Positions 7,497-16,146 of a DNA stretch of 53,846 nt are shown here, piece by piece. The DNA is from an uncultured Gemmatimonadales bacterium. Its GTDB lineage: Bacteria; Gemmatimonadota; Gemmatimonadetes; Gemmatimonadales; GWC2-71-9. The position numbers and the translations under genes were made by a program. The notes beneath the pieces are model-generated. The model was not told the origin of the DNA, did not search any database, and was given only the letters and a program-made list of their open reading frames with translations. The stretch's first letter is position 1. Each line of letters opens with the position of its first letter. The stretch lies in the NCBI GenBank assembly GCA_947259405.1, contig CAMYLY010000015.1:1-53846 (forward strand), written 5' to 3'.

Positions 7497-10106
7497 ATGC
7501 GATTCTATGAATCGATACTCGAGCGTCCCAAACGCGTCGTCGCCTTCCTCCTCCTCATCACGGCGTTCTTTGGCTGGCACATGCGGAAGGTGGAGCTGAA
7601 CAACTCCATCGAGGAACTGCTGCCAAGCCACCATCCGTCAGTCCTGATGGACAAAGAGCTCAAGCACGTCTTCGACAGCAGGGAGATGATCCTCATCGGG
7701 GTGACGTCGGATGACGGGATCTTCAATCCCCGGACCCTGCAGAAGGTCAAGGACCTGACCGAGCAAGCGTGGCACATCACCGTCACCGACCCAAGCGATG
7801 CATATGTGCTTTGCTCCTGGGCCACCGTGCTCGGTGGCCGCAATGACCGGCTCATCGAGTCGATCGTCGCTGGAGGCCTCACAACTGCGGATCGCGGACC
7901 CGTCAACAATCTGCTGATCCAGGCCAAAAGTGACGCGGAGGTAGATCCCGAGTTCACAGAATTCCTCGAGGAACTGCAACTCAAGCTCTCGCCCTTGAGC
8001 GATGTCATTAGCCTGGCCGATGTGGACAACATCACCGGCTCGGAGTTCGGACTCACCATCGAGCCGCCCATGGAGACGGTGCCCAAGACGGAAGAGGAGT
8101 TGAGCCAGCTCGCGGCCACCATGTTCGACAACGAAATGTTCGTGGATCTTCTCGTCTCTCCGGACAGCACGGGTGCGATGATCCTGGCAGAACTCTCATT
8201 CTACTACGACGATCATCTGCGGATCGCCGACCGTGTGTTCGACGAGCTGGAGGCGTTGACGCAACCGTACCGGGGACCCGAAGAGATCCAGCTGGCCGGT
8301 GTCCCGATGGTCAACGTGAAGACGACGACCTACATGAGCGGTGACATGGTCAGGCTCACGCCACTCGTGATCGTGTTAGTGATGGTCGTCATGTTCCTGT
8401 CGTTCCGGATGGTCAAGGGCGTCTTCATCCCCCTCGCCGTAGTCCTCGTGGCCCTCGTATGGACGTTGGGGGTGATGGGACTCGTCGGTCGTCCGATCAC
8501 GTTGATCGTGGCTTTCATGCCCGTCATGCTGATCGCCATCGGCATCGCCGATGGCATCCACCTCCTCACCGAGTACAAGCTCCTGTGGGCCAAGTTCCAC
8601 GACAAGGACCGGGCGATCCTAGGAACGATGCAGCAACTCGCACGGCCCGTGATCCTCACATCGCTCACGACCATGGCCGGGTTCGGGGCGCTGGCGACTT
8701 CGAGCCTGCGATCGATCACGGATTTCGGGTTATTCACATCGATCGGGGTCTTCGCCGCAATGGTGGTTTCGCTCACATTCGTGCCGGCGGCGTTGAAGCT
8801 GATGAAGCCGCCAAGGCCCGTTCGCGATGCCCAAACAGGTTTGCGTAGTGGGCTCGCCATCGGCCTCGAGGCACTCGGCCGCGTCGCTACGCAACACCGG
8901 CGGTGGGTATATGCCGGCACGGCCGGGCTCGCGCTGTTGAGCGGACTTGCCATAACGCGGATCGAGGTTGGGAGCACCATGGTCGGGCTGTTCAAGGAGG
9001 ACAGCGAGATCATCCAGGCCAGCCGCATGATCCAAGAGAAGTTCGGCGGCATCGAAGTGATGAACATCGTCGTTGACACGAAGACTATGGACGGGCTCAA
9101 GGACCCCGACATTCTAGGGGCCATTGCGGCGCTGCAGGATACCCTCGAGTCTATCGGAGTCGTCGGCTACACGGTGTCGCTGGCCGATTATGTCAAGCGC
9201 ACCAACCTGGTGATGAACGGCAATGACCCCGTGTTCAACCGACTACCCCGCAAGTCAGAGATCGTAACCGAGGTGGACTGGATCGAGCGTGGGGGCAAAG
9301 AGATCGAGATCGAACGCGAGGTCGAGGTAAGCGGCCGAGATCTGACCGCACAGTATGTGCTGTTGTACGAGAACGCCGGCGGGGACGACCTGACCAAGCT
9401 CGCCGACTTCGATTACAGCAAGGCCAACGTCGTTGTCATGATACGCGAGGATTACACGCCAATCCTTAGGGACATCATGCAAACAGCGCAGGCGTTCGCG
9501 GCCGCCCACTTCGGCAGTGACATCGAGGTCACGTTCGCAGGCTGCTCGACACTCTGCGTCGTCGCTGACGATCTGATCATTCCAGGTCAACTCAAGAGTC
9601 TCGGCACCGCATTCATTGCGGTTCTCGTGCTCCTCAGTCTGATCTTCGGGTCGGTCAGGTATGGATTGGTCGGATTGCTGCCAATGGTCCTCACCGTCTT
9701 GCTGGTATTCATGCTGCTGAGTATCACAGGGCTGCGGCTCGATGCAGGCAGCACGCTCGTCGCCAGCATCGTGCTTGGCATCGGCGTGGACTACAGCGTC
9801 CACTTCCTGTCCCGCTACCGGTCGCTCCGCCGTACTGGGTCAGACTTCCGCGAGGCAGTTCGTGAAACCATGGACACCACGGGCCGCGCCATCGTGTTCA
9901 ACTCGTTGGCCGTGGCCATCGGGTTCATGGTGCTGCTGCTGTCCAGCTTCTGGCCGGTGATACATATGGGGTGGCTCGTGGCAGTGAACATGGTCCTCAG
10001 TGCAGTGCTAGCGATGACGTTGTTGCCGGCAGTCATCGGATCGGGAGAGGTTGAGCAGCCCGTCGCAGTACCTGAACGTGACGTTGAGCGGCTCGTCACG
10101 GCGTAG
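7497..10106 (+). CDS. RND-superfamily (MMPL-type) exporter
   Basis: An 869-residue inner-membrane protein of the COG1033 type. There are twelve predicted helices in two halves: one helix near residue 15, a large periplasmic loop, a five-helix bundle, then the same again. The paired family motifs are I-G-I-A-D-G-I-H-L-L-T-E-Y in the first half and G-I-G-V-D-Y-S-V-H-F-L-S-R-Y in the second. Members export lipids or other hydrophobic molecules. It has no adaptor gene beside it; instead a LolA-like protein and an outer-membrane barrel follow on the same strand. GAGGTGAG precedes the ATG. First gene of a three-gene operon. Confidence 0.9.
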   Translation: MRFYESILERPKRVVAFLLLITAFFGWHMRKVELNNSIEELLPSHHPSVLMDKELKHVFDSREMILIGVTSDDGIFNPRTLQKVKDLTEQAWHITVTDPSDAYVLCSWATVLGGRNDRLIESIVAGGLTTADRGPVNNLLIQAKSDAEVDPEFTEFLEELQLKLSPLSDVISLADVDNITGSEFGLTIEPPMETVPKTEEELSQLAATMFDNEMFVDLLVSPDSTGAMILAELSFYYDDHLRIADRVFDELEALTQPYRGPEEIQLAGVPMVNVKTTTYMSGDMVRLTPLVIVLVMVVMFLSFRMVKGVFIPLAVVLVALVWTLGVMGLVGRPITLIVAFMPVMLIAIGIADGIHLLTEYKLLWAKFHDKDRAILGTMQQLARPVILTSLTTMAGFGALATSSLRSITDFGLFTSIGVFAAMVVSLTFVPAALKLMKPPRPVRDAQTGLRSGLAIGLEALGRVATQHRRWVYAGTAGLALLSGLAITRIEVGSTMVGLFKEDSEIIQASRMIQEKFGGIEVMNIVVDTKTMDGLKDPDILGAIAALQDTLESIGVVGYTVSLADYVKRTNLVMNGNDPVFNRLPRKSEIVTEVDWIERGGKEIEIEREVEVSGRDLTAQYVLLYENAGGDDLTKLADFDYSKANVVVMIREDYTPILRDIMQTAQAFAAAHFGSDIEVTFAGCSTLCVVADDLIIPGQLKSLGTAFIAVLVLLSLIFGSVRYGLVGLLPMVLTVLLVFMLLSITGLRLDAGSTLVASIVLGIGVDYSVHFLSRYRSLRRTGSDFREAVRETMDTTGRAIVFNSLAVAIGFMVLLLSSFWPVIHMGWLVAVNMVLSAVLAMTLLPAVIGSGEVEQPVAVPERDVERLVTA

Positions 10107-10158
10107 CTACTGACACGGGATACGGATATCAGATGAAGATGTGCAGGAGAAGCGAACG

Positions 10159-10953
10159 ATGAAAACATACGTGCACGGAACCGACGTACTGATGCTGGGA
10201 CTCCTGACCGGTTTCATCGCGATGCAGGAGCCAACGGGCCGCGAGGTCATGGAACTCTACAAAGCACAAGACCGCACACGGAATATCTCTGCGGACGAAA
10301 CCATGACGCTGGTTGATGCGCGCGGGCGCGAACGCGAGCGGCAATTCACCTACGTAACGAGCACCGATACCGACGACAACCGCAAGATGCTCATCCGCTT
10401 CTTGGCACCCGCCGACATTGCGGGAACTGGGTTTCTCGCAATCGAACACAGTGACCGCGAGGATGACAGGTGGCTCTATTTGCCGGCGCTGCGCAAGTCA
10501 CGACGCATCGCGGGCAGCGACAAGACAGACGATTTCGTCGGATCGGGCTTCACGTACGAAGACCTGGAATCAGAGAAACTGGAATTCCATCAGTACACGT
10601 TGATGGGTTCGGAGAACGTCGATGGTGTTGAGACGTGGGTCATAGACGCCGTCGCCACCGACCCGCAAAGGCTCGAGGACAGCGGATACAGTAAGCGCGA
10701 CTTATGGATCACCAAGGACCATCACGTGTTGATCCGCGCGAGGTACTACGACCGAGCTGGCGCGTTTGTGAAGGAACTTCGCGCTACGGATGTCCGGCAG
10801 GTCCCGGGGTCAGACAAATGGCGCGCGTACCGTATGACGATGGAAGACATGCGGAACGGCAAAGTCACCATCCTCACCGTTGAGGAGTATGGGGTCGACA
10901 AGGACGTGCCCGACTCATACTTCTCCGAGCGGTATCTGAAGCGCTGGCGATGA
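10159..10953 (+). CDS. Outer-membrane lipoprotein-sorting (LolA-like) protein
   Basis: A 264-residue periplasmic protein with the LolA/LolB-like fold of the COG2834 group (unclosed beta barrel binding acyl chains). Evidence includes the early stretch G-R-E-V-M-E-L-Y-K-A-Q-D, the strand pair M-L-I-R-F-L-A-P-A-D-I-A-G-T-G-F-L, the R-W-L-Y-L-P-A-L-R-K-S-R-R-I segment (about 108-121) and W-I-T-K-D-H-H-V-L-I-R-A-R-Y-Y-D. The ATG at 10159 is preferred over a GTG 18 bp upstream because AGGAGA sits at the right distance. The N-terminal signal is weak but hydrophobic. It lies 52 bp after the RND gene and 3 bp before the barrel gene, so it probably shuttles the RND cargo (inference). Confidence 0.85.
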   Translation: MKTYVHGTDVLMLGLLTGFIAMQEPTGREVMELYKAQDRTRNISADETMTLVDARGRERERQFTYVTSTDTDDNRKMLIRFLAPADIAGTGFLAIEHSDREDDRWLYLPALRKSRRIAGSDKTDDFVGSGFTYEDLESEKLEFHQYTLMGSENVDGVETWVIDAVATDPQRLEDSGYSKRDLWITKDHHVLIRARYYDRAGAFVKELRATDVRQVPGSDKWRAYRMTMEDMRNGKVTILTVEEYGVDKDVPDSYFSERYLKRWR

Positions 10954-10956
10954 CCC

Positions 10957-12258
10957 ATGAAGTGGGCCGCACTCGCGCTGGTGAGCCTCGCTCTGGTACC
11001 GCTGCGCCCAGCCCGCGCACAGACGGCGCTGGGTGGCTTCTTCGAGTACGACAACATCACGTACGTCAAGAAGGGTGATGTCAACTCCATCAACGGCCGT
11101 AATCAGGGGATCCTCATGTCGGATCTGCGCCACCGCTTCGGTGCGGCGATTGACGCGTTCGGGTCCCTGGAGTTTCGTGTCGATCAGGCCGACCCTTCGC
11201 GCAGCAGGGTGTATCTCGACGAAGCGTATCTGAATCTCTATCTGGGCGACGTTGACGTACGGCTCGGTAAGCAGATTTACGCTTGGGGGCGCGCCGATGC
11301 CGTCAATCCGACCGATTACCTCACGTCGTGGGATTATTCCGACCTCCTCGATACCGAGGATGAGCGGATCGGGTTGTGGTCGGCCTGGGCCGAGTACTAC
11401 CTGGGAGATTGGTCCTTCGCAGGTGCACTGGTGCCGTCATTCACGCCCAGCCTCCTCCCGGGCTTGGACTCCCGTTGGTGGCCGACATTCCCCAGCAATG
11501 TGCCCAATCCCGCATACCCCGAGGTTGGGTCGCCTACCGTTCCGGTTTCCTACGCCATGGGTGACCCCGCACTGCCCAACAGCGGTATCGAGAGCGTTCA
11601 ATACGTGGTAAGGGCCAAGGGCAGTACGCGAGGCTGGGATTTCTCCGTCAGTTGGTTCAACGGATTCAACAATCTGCCGGGATTCGATACTGTCGTCGCC
11701 GCGGACTCCGGATTGACCGCGGGCGACGTGGAGTTTCAACTGACTTATCATCGCCGTCGCGCGCTGGGTGCGGACTTCGCGACGACGCTCGGTCCGTTCG
11801 GAGTGCGTGGTGAGGCCGCGTACTACTTTACCGGTGACTGGAACGGTACCGACCCGACGGTCGATGACCCGTATCTGCAATACGCGCTCGGTCTGGATTA
11901 CCGATTCCGGGACGTGGTGGCGGACGAGGGGCTGCTCCTGCTCGTGGAATGGGTGCAGGAGATCAAGCTTCCAGATCGCGGTCAGGTTTACGGCCCGCTA
12001 GACCTGCAACACGTCTTTCGGAAATCGCTGTTCGGGAGAGCCGAATTGAACCTCGGTGCCTACAGCAAGCTCACTCTTGAGGGCGTGGTCAACGGTTATG
12101 CTGGAGATTGGTGGTTTCGGCCAGGCTTCGACTGGTCGGTAGCGGATGGGGTTCAGTTGATCGCCCAAGCCGACGTGCTCGGCGGTCCGGTTGATTCGTT
12201 CTTCGGGACGTATCGGGACAACAGCCGTGTTCACGTTAGGATGAGATATAGCTTCTGA
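10957..12258 (+). CDS. Outer-membrane beta-barrel protein, DUF1302-like
   Basis: A 433-residue protein with a clear signal peptide (cleavage near P-A-R-A-Q). Alternating hydrophobic/polar strands and frequent aromatic residues run through the length, and it ends in V-R-M-R-Y-S-F, an aromatic C-terminus typical of BAM-inserted barrels. The segment V-R-L-G-K-Q-I-Y-A-W-G-R-A-D-A-V-N-P-T-D-Y resembles the conserved core of DUF1302/alginate-export-like barrels that often accompany RND and LolA-like or DUF1329 proteins. It begins 3 bp after the LolA-like gene stop, so the two are coupled. The likely role is the outer-membrane end of the transport route; function is inferred. Confidence 0.82.
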   Translation: MKWAALALVSLALVPLRPARAQTALGGFFEYDNITYVKKGDVNSINGRNQGILMSDLRHRFGAAIDAFGSLEFRVDQADPSRSRVYLDEAYLNLYLGDVDVRLGKQIYAWGRADAVNPTDYLTSWDYSDLLDTEDERIGLWSAWAEYYLGDWSFAGALVPSFTPSLLPGLDSRWWPTFPSNVPNPAYPEVGSPTVPVSYAMGDPALPNSGIESVQYVVRAKGSTRGWDFSVSWFNGFNNLPGFDTVVAADSGLTAGDVEFQLTYHRRRALGADFATTLGPFGVRGEAAYYFTGDWNGTDPTVDDPYLQYALGLDYRFRDVVADEGLLLLVEWVQEIKLPDRGQVYGPLDLQHVFRKSLFGRAELNLGAYSKLTLEGVVNGYAGDWWFRPGFDWSVADGVQLIAQADVLGGPVDSFFGTYRDNSRVHVRMRYSF

Positions 12259-12365
12259 AGACACAACACGGGCAGGATGGTCGAGAGTAGTGTCCATCGG
12301 CACCCGTGAGCACGGTGCTGGTCCCCTCTGGCCCCAGAATCCGTTACTTTGCCGCTTCGCCAATC

Positions 12366-13277
12366 ATGTCGAAGCACTATACCAACTCCACAGTCGTCGG
12401 CCTGGCCGTGCTAATGCTGACGATTGCGGCCTGTGGGCCGACTGTTGCGCGGTCTGCTGCTGCGCCCGAGCGGCACGCCACAGGGATCCTCGTCATGGCC
12501 CACGGAGGGAGTTCCGATTGGAACGCCGCCGTTGATGATGCCGTACGGCCGTTGAGGGCGGCCGCCGCCACGAGCGTCGCGCTGGGCATGGCCGATCCGG
12601 CAACGCTTCAAGCAGCGATCGACACCATTGGCCCTTCGGTGGAGCACGTCGTCGTGGTTCGACTGTTCACCTCCGGGACCTCCTTCATGCAGCGCACGGA
12701 ATTCTTGTTCGGCCTGAGTTCCGACACTCCCCGGTTCAGCATGCCGGGCGACCCTGAACCGCTGACACCGGTGAAGCACCATGCGAGCGTGGCCCTCAAT
12801 CCCGAGGGGTTGGTGGATGCTCCGGTCATCGGTGAGATCCTGCGAGACCGGGCGGCGGCCATGAGTACCCATCCCCCCGACGAATCCGTGTTGATCATTG
12901 CTCATGGCCTTGGAGACAACGATGCCAACGACGCGTTCCTCGACAAGCTGGATGGGCTGGCGGCGCCGACGCGCCAGCTTGGGTTCCATTCGGTCAAGAC
13001 GGCGACGCTCCGAGAAGACTGGCAAGATGAACGAAAGGCAGCCGAGCGACGGATTCGAAGCTTTGTGCGAACCGAAACTGCTGCAGGACGCCGCATGATC
13101 GTTATCCCATTCCGCGTACACGGCTTTGGACCGTACGCCGAGGTCCTGGAGGGGCTGGACTACGTAGCAAGCGAGCATGGCCTGCTCCCCGACGCGCGGA
13201 TCACCCAGTGGATCGCCCGCCAGGCAAATGCCGTCGCGCGGGCACAGGGTTGGGCTGATCCCTACCCAATTCCTTGA
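12366..13277 (+). CDS. CbiX/SirB-like chelatase-fold lipoprotein
   Basis: A 303-residue protein with a lipoprotein signal (L-T-I-A-A-C-G). The mature part has two halves, each starting with a strand and an A-H-G motif: G-I-L-V-M-A-H-G-G-S near residue 41 and V-L-I-I-A-H-G-L-G-D near 176. The second half ends in V-I-P-F-R-V-H-G-F-G-P-Y-A. This is the arrangement of class II chelatases (sirohydrochlorin cobalto-/ferrochelatases). Those enzymes are cytoplasmic, so a lipid anchor and export are unusual. It may bind metal rather than make tetrapyrroles. The start at 12366 is chosen because it gives a complete signal peptide. Regulation is not evident. Confidence 0.78.
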   Translation: MSKHYTNSTVVGLAVLMLTIAACGPTVARSAAAPERHATGILVMAHGGSSDWNAAVDDAVRPLRAAAATSVALGMADPATLQAAIDTIGPSVEHVVVVRLFTSGTSFMQRTEFLFGLSSDTPRFSMPGDPEPLTPVKHHASVALNPEGLVDAPVIGEILRDRAAAMSTHPPDESVLIIAHGLGDNDANDAFLDKLDGLAAPTRQLGFHSVKTATLREDWQDERKAAERRIRSFVRTETAAGRRMIVIPFRVHGFGPYAEVLEGLDYVASEHGLLPDARITQWIARQANAVARAQGWADPYPIP

Positions 13278-13282
13278 TTGGA

Positions 13283-13302
13283 CCACTATCCCACTATCCC
13301 AC
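13283..13302. repeat. Short tandem repeat, 8-bp unit CCACTATC (2.5 copies)
   Basis: Two full copies and a partial copy directly after the CbiX-like gene. The unit resembles the 9-bp CTCTATCCC unit that is expanded inside the RND gene at 17211-17277. Confidence 0.6.
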
Positions 13303-13307
13303 CAGAA

Positions 13308-13323
13308 TGTGACCCACATCACG
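13308..13323. promoter_or_regulatory. CRP/FNR-type site TGTGA-N6-TCACG
   Basis: Nine of ten half-site positions match the CRP-family palindrome TGTGA-N6-TCACA. It lies about 120 bp upstream of the orphan lipoprotein gene at 13444. No CRP-family regulator is encoded in the window. Confidence 0.4.
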
Positions 13324-13372
13324 CCCTGACCTACATCGCATGCACGATCAGAACCCGTGATTAACATTCCAT

Positions 13373-13397
13373 CCCACACGTCGTCGGACGTTGTGGG
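13373..13397. other. Stem-loop in the leader of the lipoprotein gene
   Basis: CCCACA-CGTC pairs with GACG-T-TGTGGG around a GTCG loop with one bulged T. There is no T-run, so it is not a typical intrinsic terminator. It may be a leader hairpin or an operator 47 bp upstream of the ATG at 13444. Confidence 0.35.
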
Positions 13398-13443
13398 TGG
13401 CGGAGAAATTCGCCGGAGCTATGACCGAATCTGAGAGGACACA

Positions 13444-14214
13444 ATGCTGAACACACGACGACTTGGCGGCCTCGGCCTCGCGGCCGCCTTCATGCTGATT
13501 GCTGGCTGTAGCGACAACCTGAATGACCCGCTCAGTGCGGCGGAAGAGGCGGAGCTGAATCTGGACGTCGCGGCGTACGCCGCGGACGCGACGGTGGACG
13601 ACATCGCCCTCATGACCGACGAGGCCGGTCAGATCCTGCCCGGTGCTCCAATGCGCGGGCCGGGGTTTGGTCGCCTGTCCGATTACGAGGTCAGCCGATC
13701 CGTGACGTTCTACGATGAAGGCGGCGCCGAGATGGTGGCGTACGATCCGCTGCTCACCGAAGCGATCAACATCGTCTTCGACATGTCGGGCAGCCGATCG
13801 CGCGTGACCGACCGCGGTACGGTGACACATACGGTCGCTCGGTCGCGAGACATGACCGTGTCCGGCCTACTCAACGAAGAAACCGAGCGCACGTGGAATG
13901 GCACGGGGTCGTCCGAAAGCAATAGCTCGATCATCAGCGACGAGAACGGCGAGCGCAGCTACAGCTTCAGCGCGAGCACCGTGATCACCGACGTGGTGAT
14001 TCCGGTTCCGCGAGGCAGCGGCTGGCCGCTGTCCGGCACGATCGAGCGGACCGTGACGGTCGAGCGCGAGGGACCGGATGGATCCGGCGAGCGCACACGC
14101 ACAGTGTTGGTCGAGTTCAATGGCACCCATCTCGTGCCGATCACGATCAACAACGAGGTCACCTACACGTTGAATCTCGAGACGAGAGAGATCATTCGGC
14201 CCGATTCCGCCTAA
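13444..14214 (+). CDS. Orphan lipoprotein of unknown function
   Basis: A 256-residue protein with a classical lipobox (L-I-A-G-C-S). The mature N-terminus is acidic and Ala-rich (about residues 27-60). The rest is rich in Thr, Ser, Arg and Glu in alternating patterns suggesting beta structure (for example T-V-T-H-T-V-A-R-S and S-G-T-I-E-R-T-V-T-V-E-R). No family is recognised. GAGAGGAC precedes the ATG, and a strong terminator follows 28 bp after the stop, so it is probably a single-gene unit. A surface or periplasmic location is inferred from the lipobox. Confidence 0.8.
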   Translation: MLNTRRLGGLGLAAAFMLIAGCSDNLNDPLSAAEEAELNLDVAAYAADATVDDIALMTDEAGQILPGAPMRGPGFGRLSDYEVSRSVTFYDEGGAEMVAYDPLLTEAINIVFDMSGSRSRVTDRGTVTHTVARSRDMTVSGLLNEETERTWNGTGSSESNSSIISDENGERSYSFSASTVITDVVIPVPRGSGWPLSGTIERTVTVEREGPDGSGERTRTVLVEFNGTHLVPITINNEVTYTLNLETREIIRPDSA

Positions 14215-14242
14215 CGGCGTCGGCGCGAGATTCAGAAGAGCG

Positions 14243-14275
14243 AAAGGCCGGGGTGGTGACGCCCCGGCCTTTTCT
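14243..14275 (+). terminator. Rho-independent terminator
   Basis: An 11-bp perfect stem (AAAGGCCGGGG, 14243-14253, with CCCCGGCCTTT, 14262-14272) around an 8-nt loop, followed by a short T-rich tail. It ends the lipoprotein gene. It lies between convergent genes and could also stop transcription from the rhodanese gene, although the T-run on that side is weaker. Confidence 0.9.
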
Positions 14276-14297
14276 CATGCGGGTCGTACGACTCGGC

Positions 14298-15197
14298 TTA
14301 CGGTCGTTCGGTGGGAAGGTCGCGCCTTGCCCAGTCTTGGAACGAACCGTCGTAGAGCTTGACGTCGTAACCGAGCGTACGGGCGGCAAGAATCGCCATC
14401 GTCGCGTATTGACCGATGTGGCAGTAGGCAACGACCGTGTCGCCTTCGGCGACCCCGGCGTCCGCGAAGATCTTCCGAATCTCACCCGGACTCTTGAGCA
14501 GTAGGTCTTCCGTGACGAAGCCCGGGCCGGGCGTCGATCCCGCGCCGGGAATGTGACCGTACTTGCCACGATCTTCACGTTCTCCGGCGTAGAACTCGGG
14601 CACCCGAGCATCGACCAGACCGTAGCCGGGTGCTTCCCCATGCGCCTGCACCCAGGTGGCGTCGACCACGAGGTCCTGCTGCGGCCGAACCGTCACCTTC
14701 CCTCTGGCGACCGTCGGCGTCTCGGTGCTCACCGCATTCCCGGCCGCCTTCCAGGCCGGGAGCCCGCCGTCGAGTACCACGGTTCGATCGCCCAGGCCGG
14801 CCCAATCGAGCGTAAACACCGTGCGCGCCGTCGGGGTGACCCAGTCATCTCCCCAGTACACGACAATGCGCGAATCGTCGTTGATACCCCACCCGCGCAA
14901 CATCTCCTGCAATTGATCCGGCTCCGGCAGCTCCAGTATCAGGTTCTCGCTGGAATGGGAGTCCGGATGCCGCAGATCCATGTACGGGAGAAAGTGGGCG
15001 CCGGGAATGTGTTCTTGCTCGTATCCCTCGGGACGTCCCACGTGGAGTAGCACGAGGCTGGCGTCGTCGGCGTGCTCAGCGAGCCAGCCCGTCGAAACGA
15101 AGAGACCATCGCGCGGGCTCTGTGCCTCGCCATCCGTGGCCACACCTACCGAGAGCCCGCCGACCAGCAGTGTCGTAGTAAAGCTTCTCAGTATCAT
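14298..15197 (-). CDS. Periplasmic sulfurtransferase with two rhodanese domains
   Basis: A 299-residue protein with a signal peptide (cleavage near G-E-A-Q). It has two rhodanese domains, about residues 30-145 and 165-295. The C-terminal domain has the active loop V-A-Y-C-H-I-G-Q-Y-A-T with the catalytic Cys. The N-terminal domain has V-V-Y-W-G-D-D-W and is inactive, the normal layout of thiosulfate/3-mercaptopyruvate sulfurtransferases. Export suggests sulfur transfer or cyanide/thiosulfate handling in the periplasm. CGGAGG lies 8 bp before the ATG. It is convergent with the lipoprotein gene across the terminator and appears to be its own unit. Confidence 0.92.
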   Translation of the reverse strand: MILRSFTTTLLVGGLSVGVATDGEAQSPRDGLFVSTGWLAEHADDASLVLLHVGRPEGYEQEHIPGAHFLPYMDLRHPDSHSSENLILELPEPDQLQEMLRGWGINDDSRIVVYWGDDWVTPTARTVFTLDWAGLGDRTVVLDGGLPAWKAAGNAVSTETPTVARGKVTVRPQQDLVVDATWVQAHGEAPGYGLVDARVPEFYAGEREDRGKYGHIPGAGSTPGPGFVTEDLLLKSPGEIRKIFADAGVAEGDTVVAYCHIGQYATMAILAARTLGYDVKLYDGSFQDWARRDLPTERP

Positions 15198-15276
15198 GAC
15201 GCGTGACCTCCGAGGGAGTTGTCAGTGAAGGGGATGCGTATTGTATCCGACTCGTCTCATCGAGTTCCCAATAGAC

Positions 15277-16146
15277 TCAGCCCGAGACCGGCGGACCATT
15301 TACCGAGAGGTCTGCCACGACCCCGTAGTGGTCCGAGACCTCTTCGCCAACCGTATCCAGGACAATCCTCGCCGACGCGGGCTCAACGGTCGAGCGGAGC
15401 CCAGCCCGCCATAGGATGTAATCGAACCGCATATCGGATTTGTGCGTCTGGAGCCAATTGCGCGCATACCGATTCCGCGAGTACGACCACGTCGGGGACT
15501 CGGCGCCACTCGAAGTGCTCAACGCATCACGGAAACCCGCTTCCGTCAGGAGCCGCATCTCAGACGGTCGTCCGTCATCATAGGTGTGAGGCGGGAAATT
15601 GAGGTCGCCGGCGACGATGACCGGTGCGTCACGGTCCACCGCATCGAGATGAGCCAGAAGGACCAGCAGCTGCTCCTCGCGTATCCTGGCATCGGCCTGT
15701 GCCGTCCCTGCGTAGAAATGTGGCGCGACCAGCGTGCACGGCCCCTCCGGCGTCTCGATCGTCGAGATCAGCGCCCCTTTGCGCCCGAGTCGCTCTGAGA
15801 GCTTGGACCCTACAGGGAGCGGATGGTGGACGAAGCGCGCATCGCGGATTGGGAATCGCGACAAGACGAGGATGCCGCCATGGACATCCAAGGTGACGCC
15901 GAACATCCGGCGCGATGCGAGCGCGTCTTCGGCGATGTGATATCCAGGCAGCGCAGCGACCACGTCGCGCCTAACCCGTGTGTCGAACGCTTCCTGGAGC
16001 ACGATCAGATCGGCGTCGATCGATCGGAGTGCTCCGGGAAGGCGCGCTGTTCGGTCGGCCTTGAACTGCCCGGGTATCGTGACGGGCAATGCCCACACAT
16101 TCAGTGTGAGCAAACGCAATGGCGTACCATTGATCGCCCCGGTCAT
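15277..16146 (-). CDS. Endonuclease/exonuclease/phosphatase (EEP) family hydrolase
   Basis: A 289-residue metal-dependent hydrolase. Catalytic motifs in order are T-L-N-V-W (Asn), V-L-Q-E-A-F (metal-binding Glu), the Tyr/His segment A-P-H-F-Y-A-G, G-D-L-N-F-P-P (Asp/Asn pair) and the terminal S-D-H-Y-G-V (general-base His). The family includes sphingomyelinases, inositol-phosphate phosphatases and DNases, and the pattern does not separate them. No signal peptide is seen, so it should act in the cytoplasm. Its ATG overlaps the stop of the RND gene by 4 bp, so both are translated together and may share a lipid-related task (inference). Confidence 0.88.
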   Translation of the reverse strand: MTGAINGTPLRLLTLNVWALPVTIPGQFKADRTARLPGALRSIDADLIVLQEAFDTRVRRDVVAALPGYHIAEDALASRRMFGVTLDVHGGILVLSRFPIRDARFVHHPLPVGSKLSERLGRKGALISTIETPEGPCTLVAPHFYAGTAQADARIREEQLLVLLAHLDAVDRDAPVIVAGDLNFPPHTYDDGRPSEMRLLTEAGFRDALSTSSGAESPTWSYSRNRYARNWLQTHKSDMRFDYILWRAGLRSTVEPASARIVLDTVGEEVSDHYGVVADLSVNGPPVSG

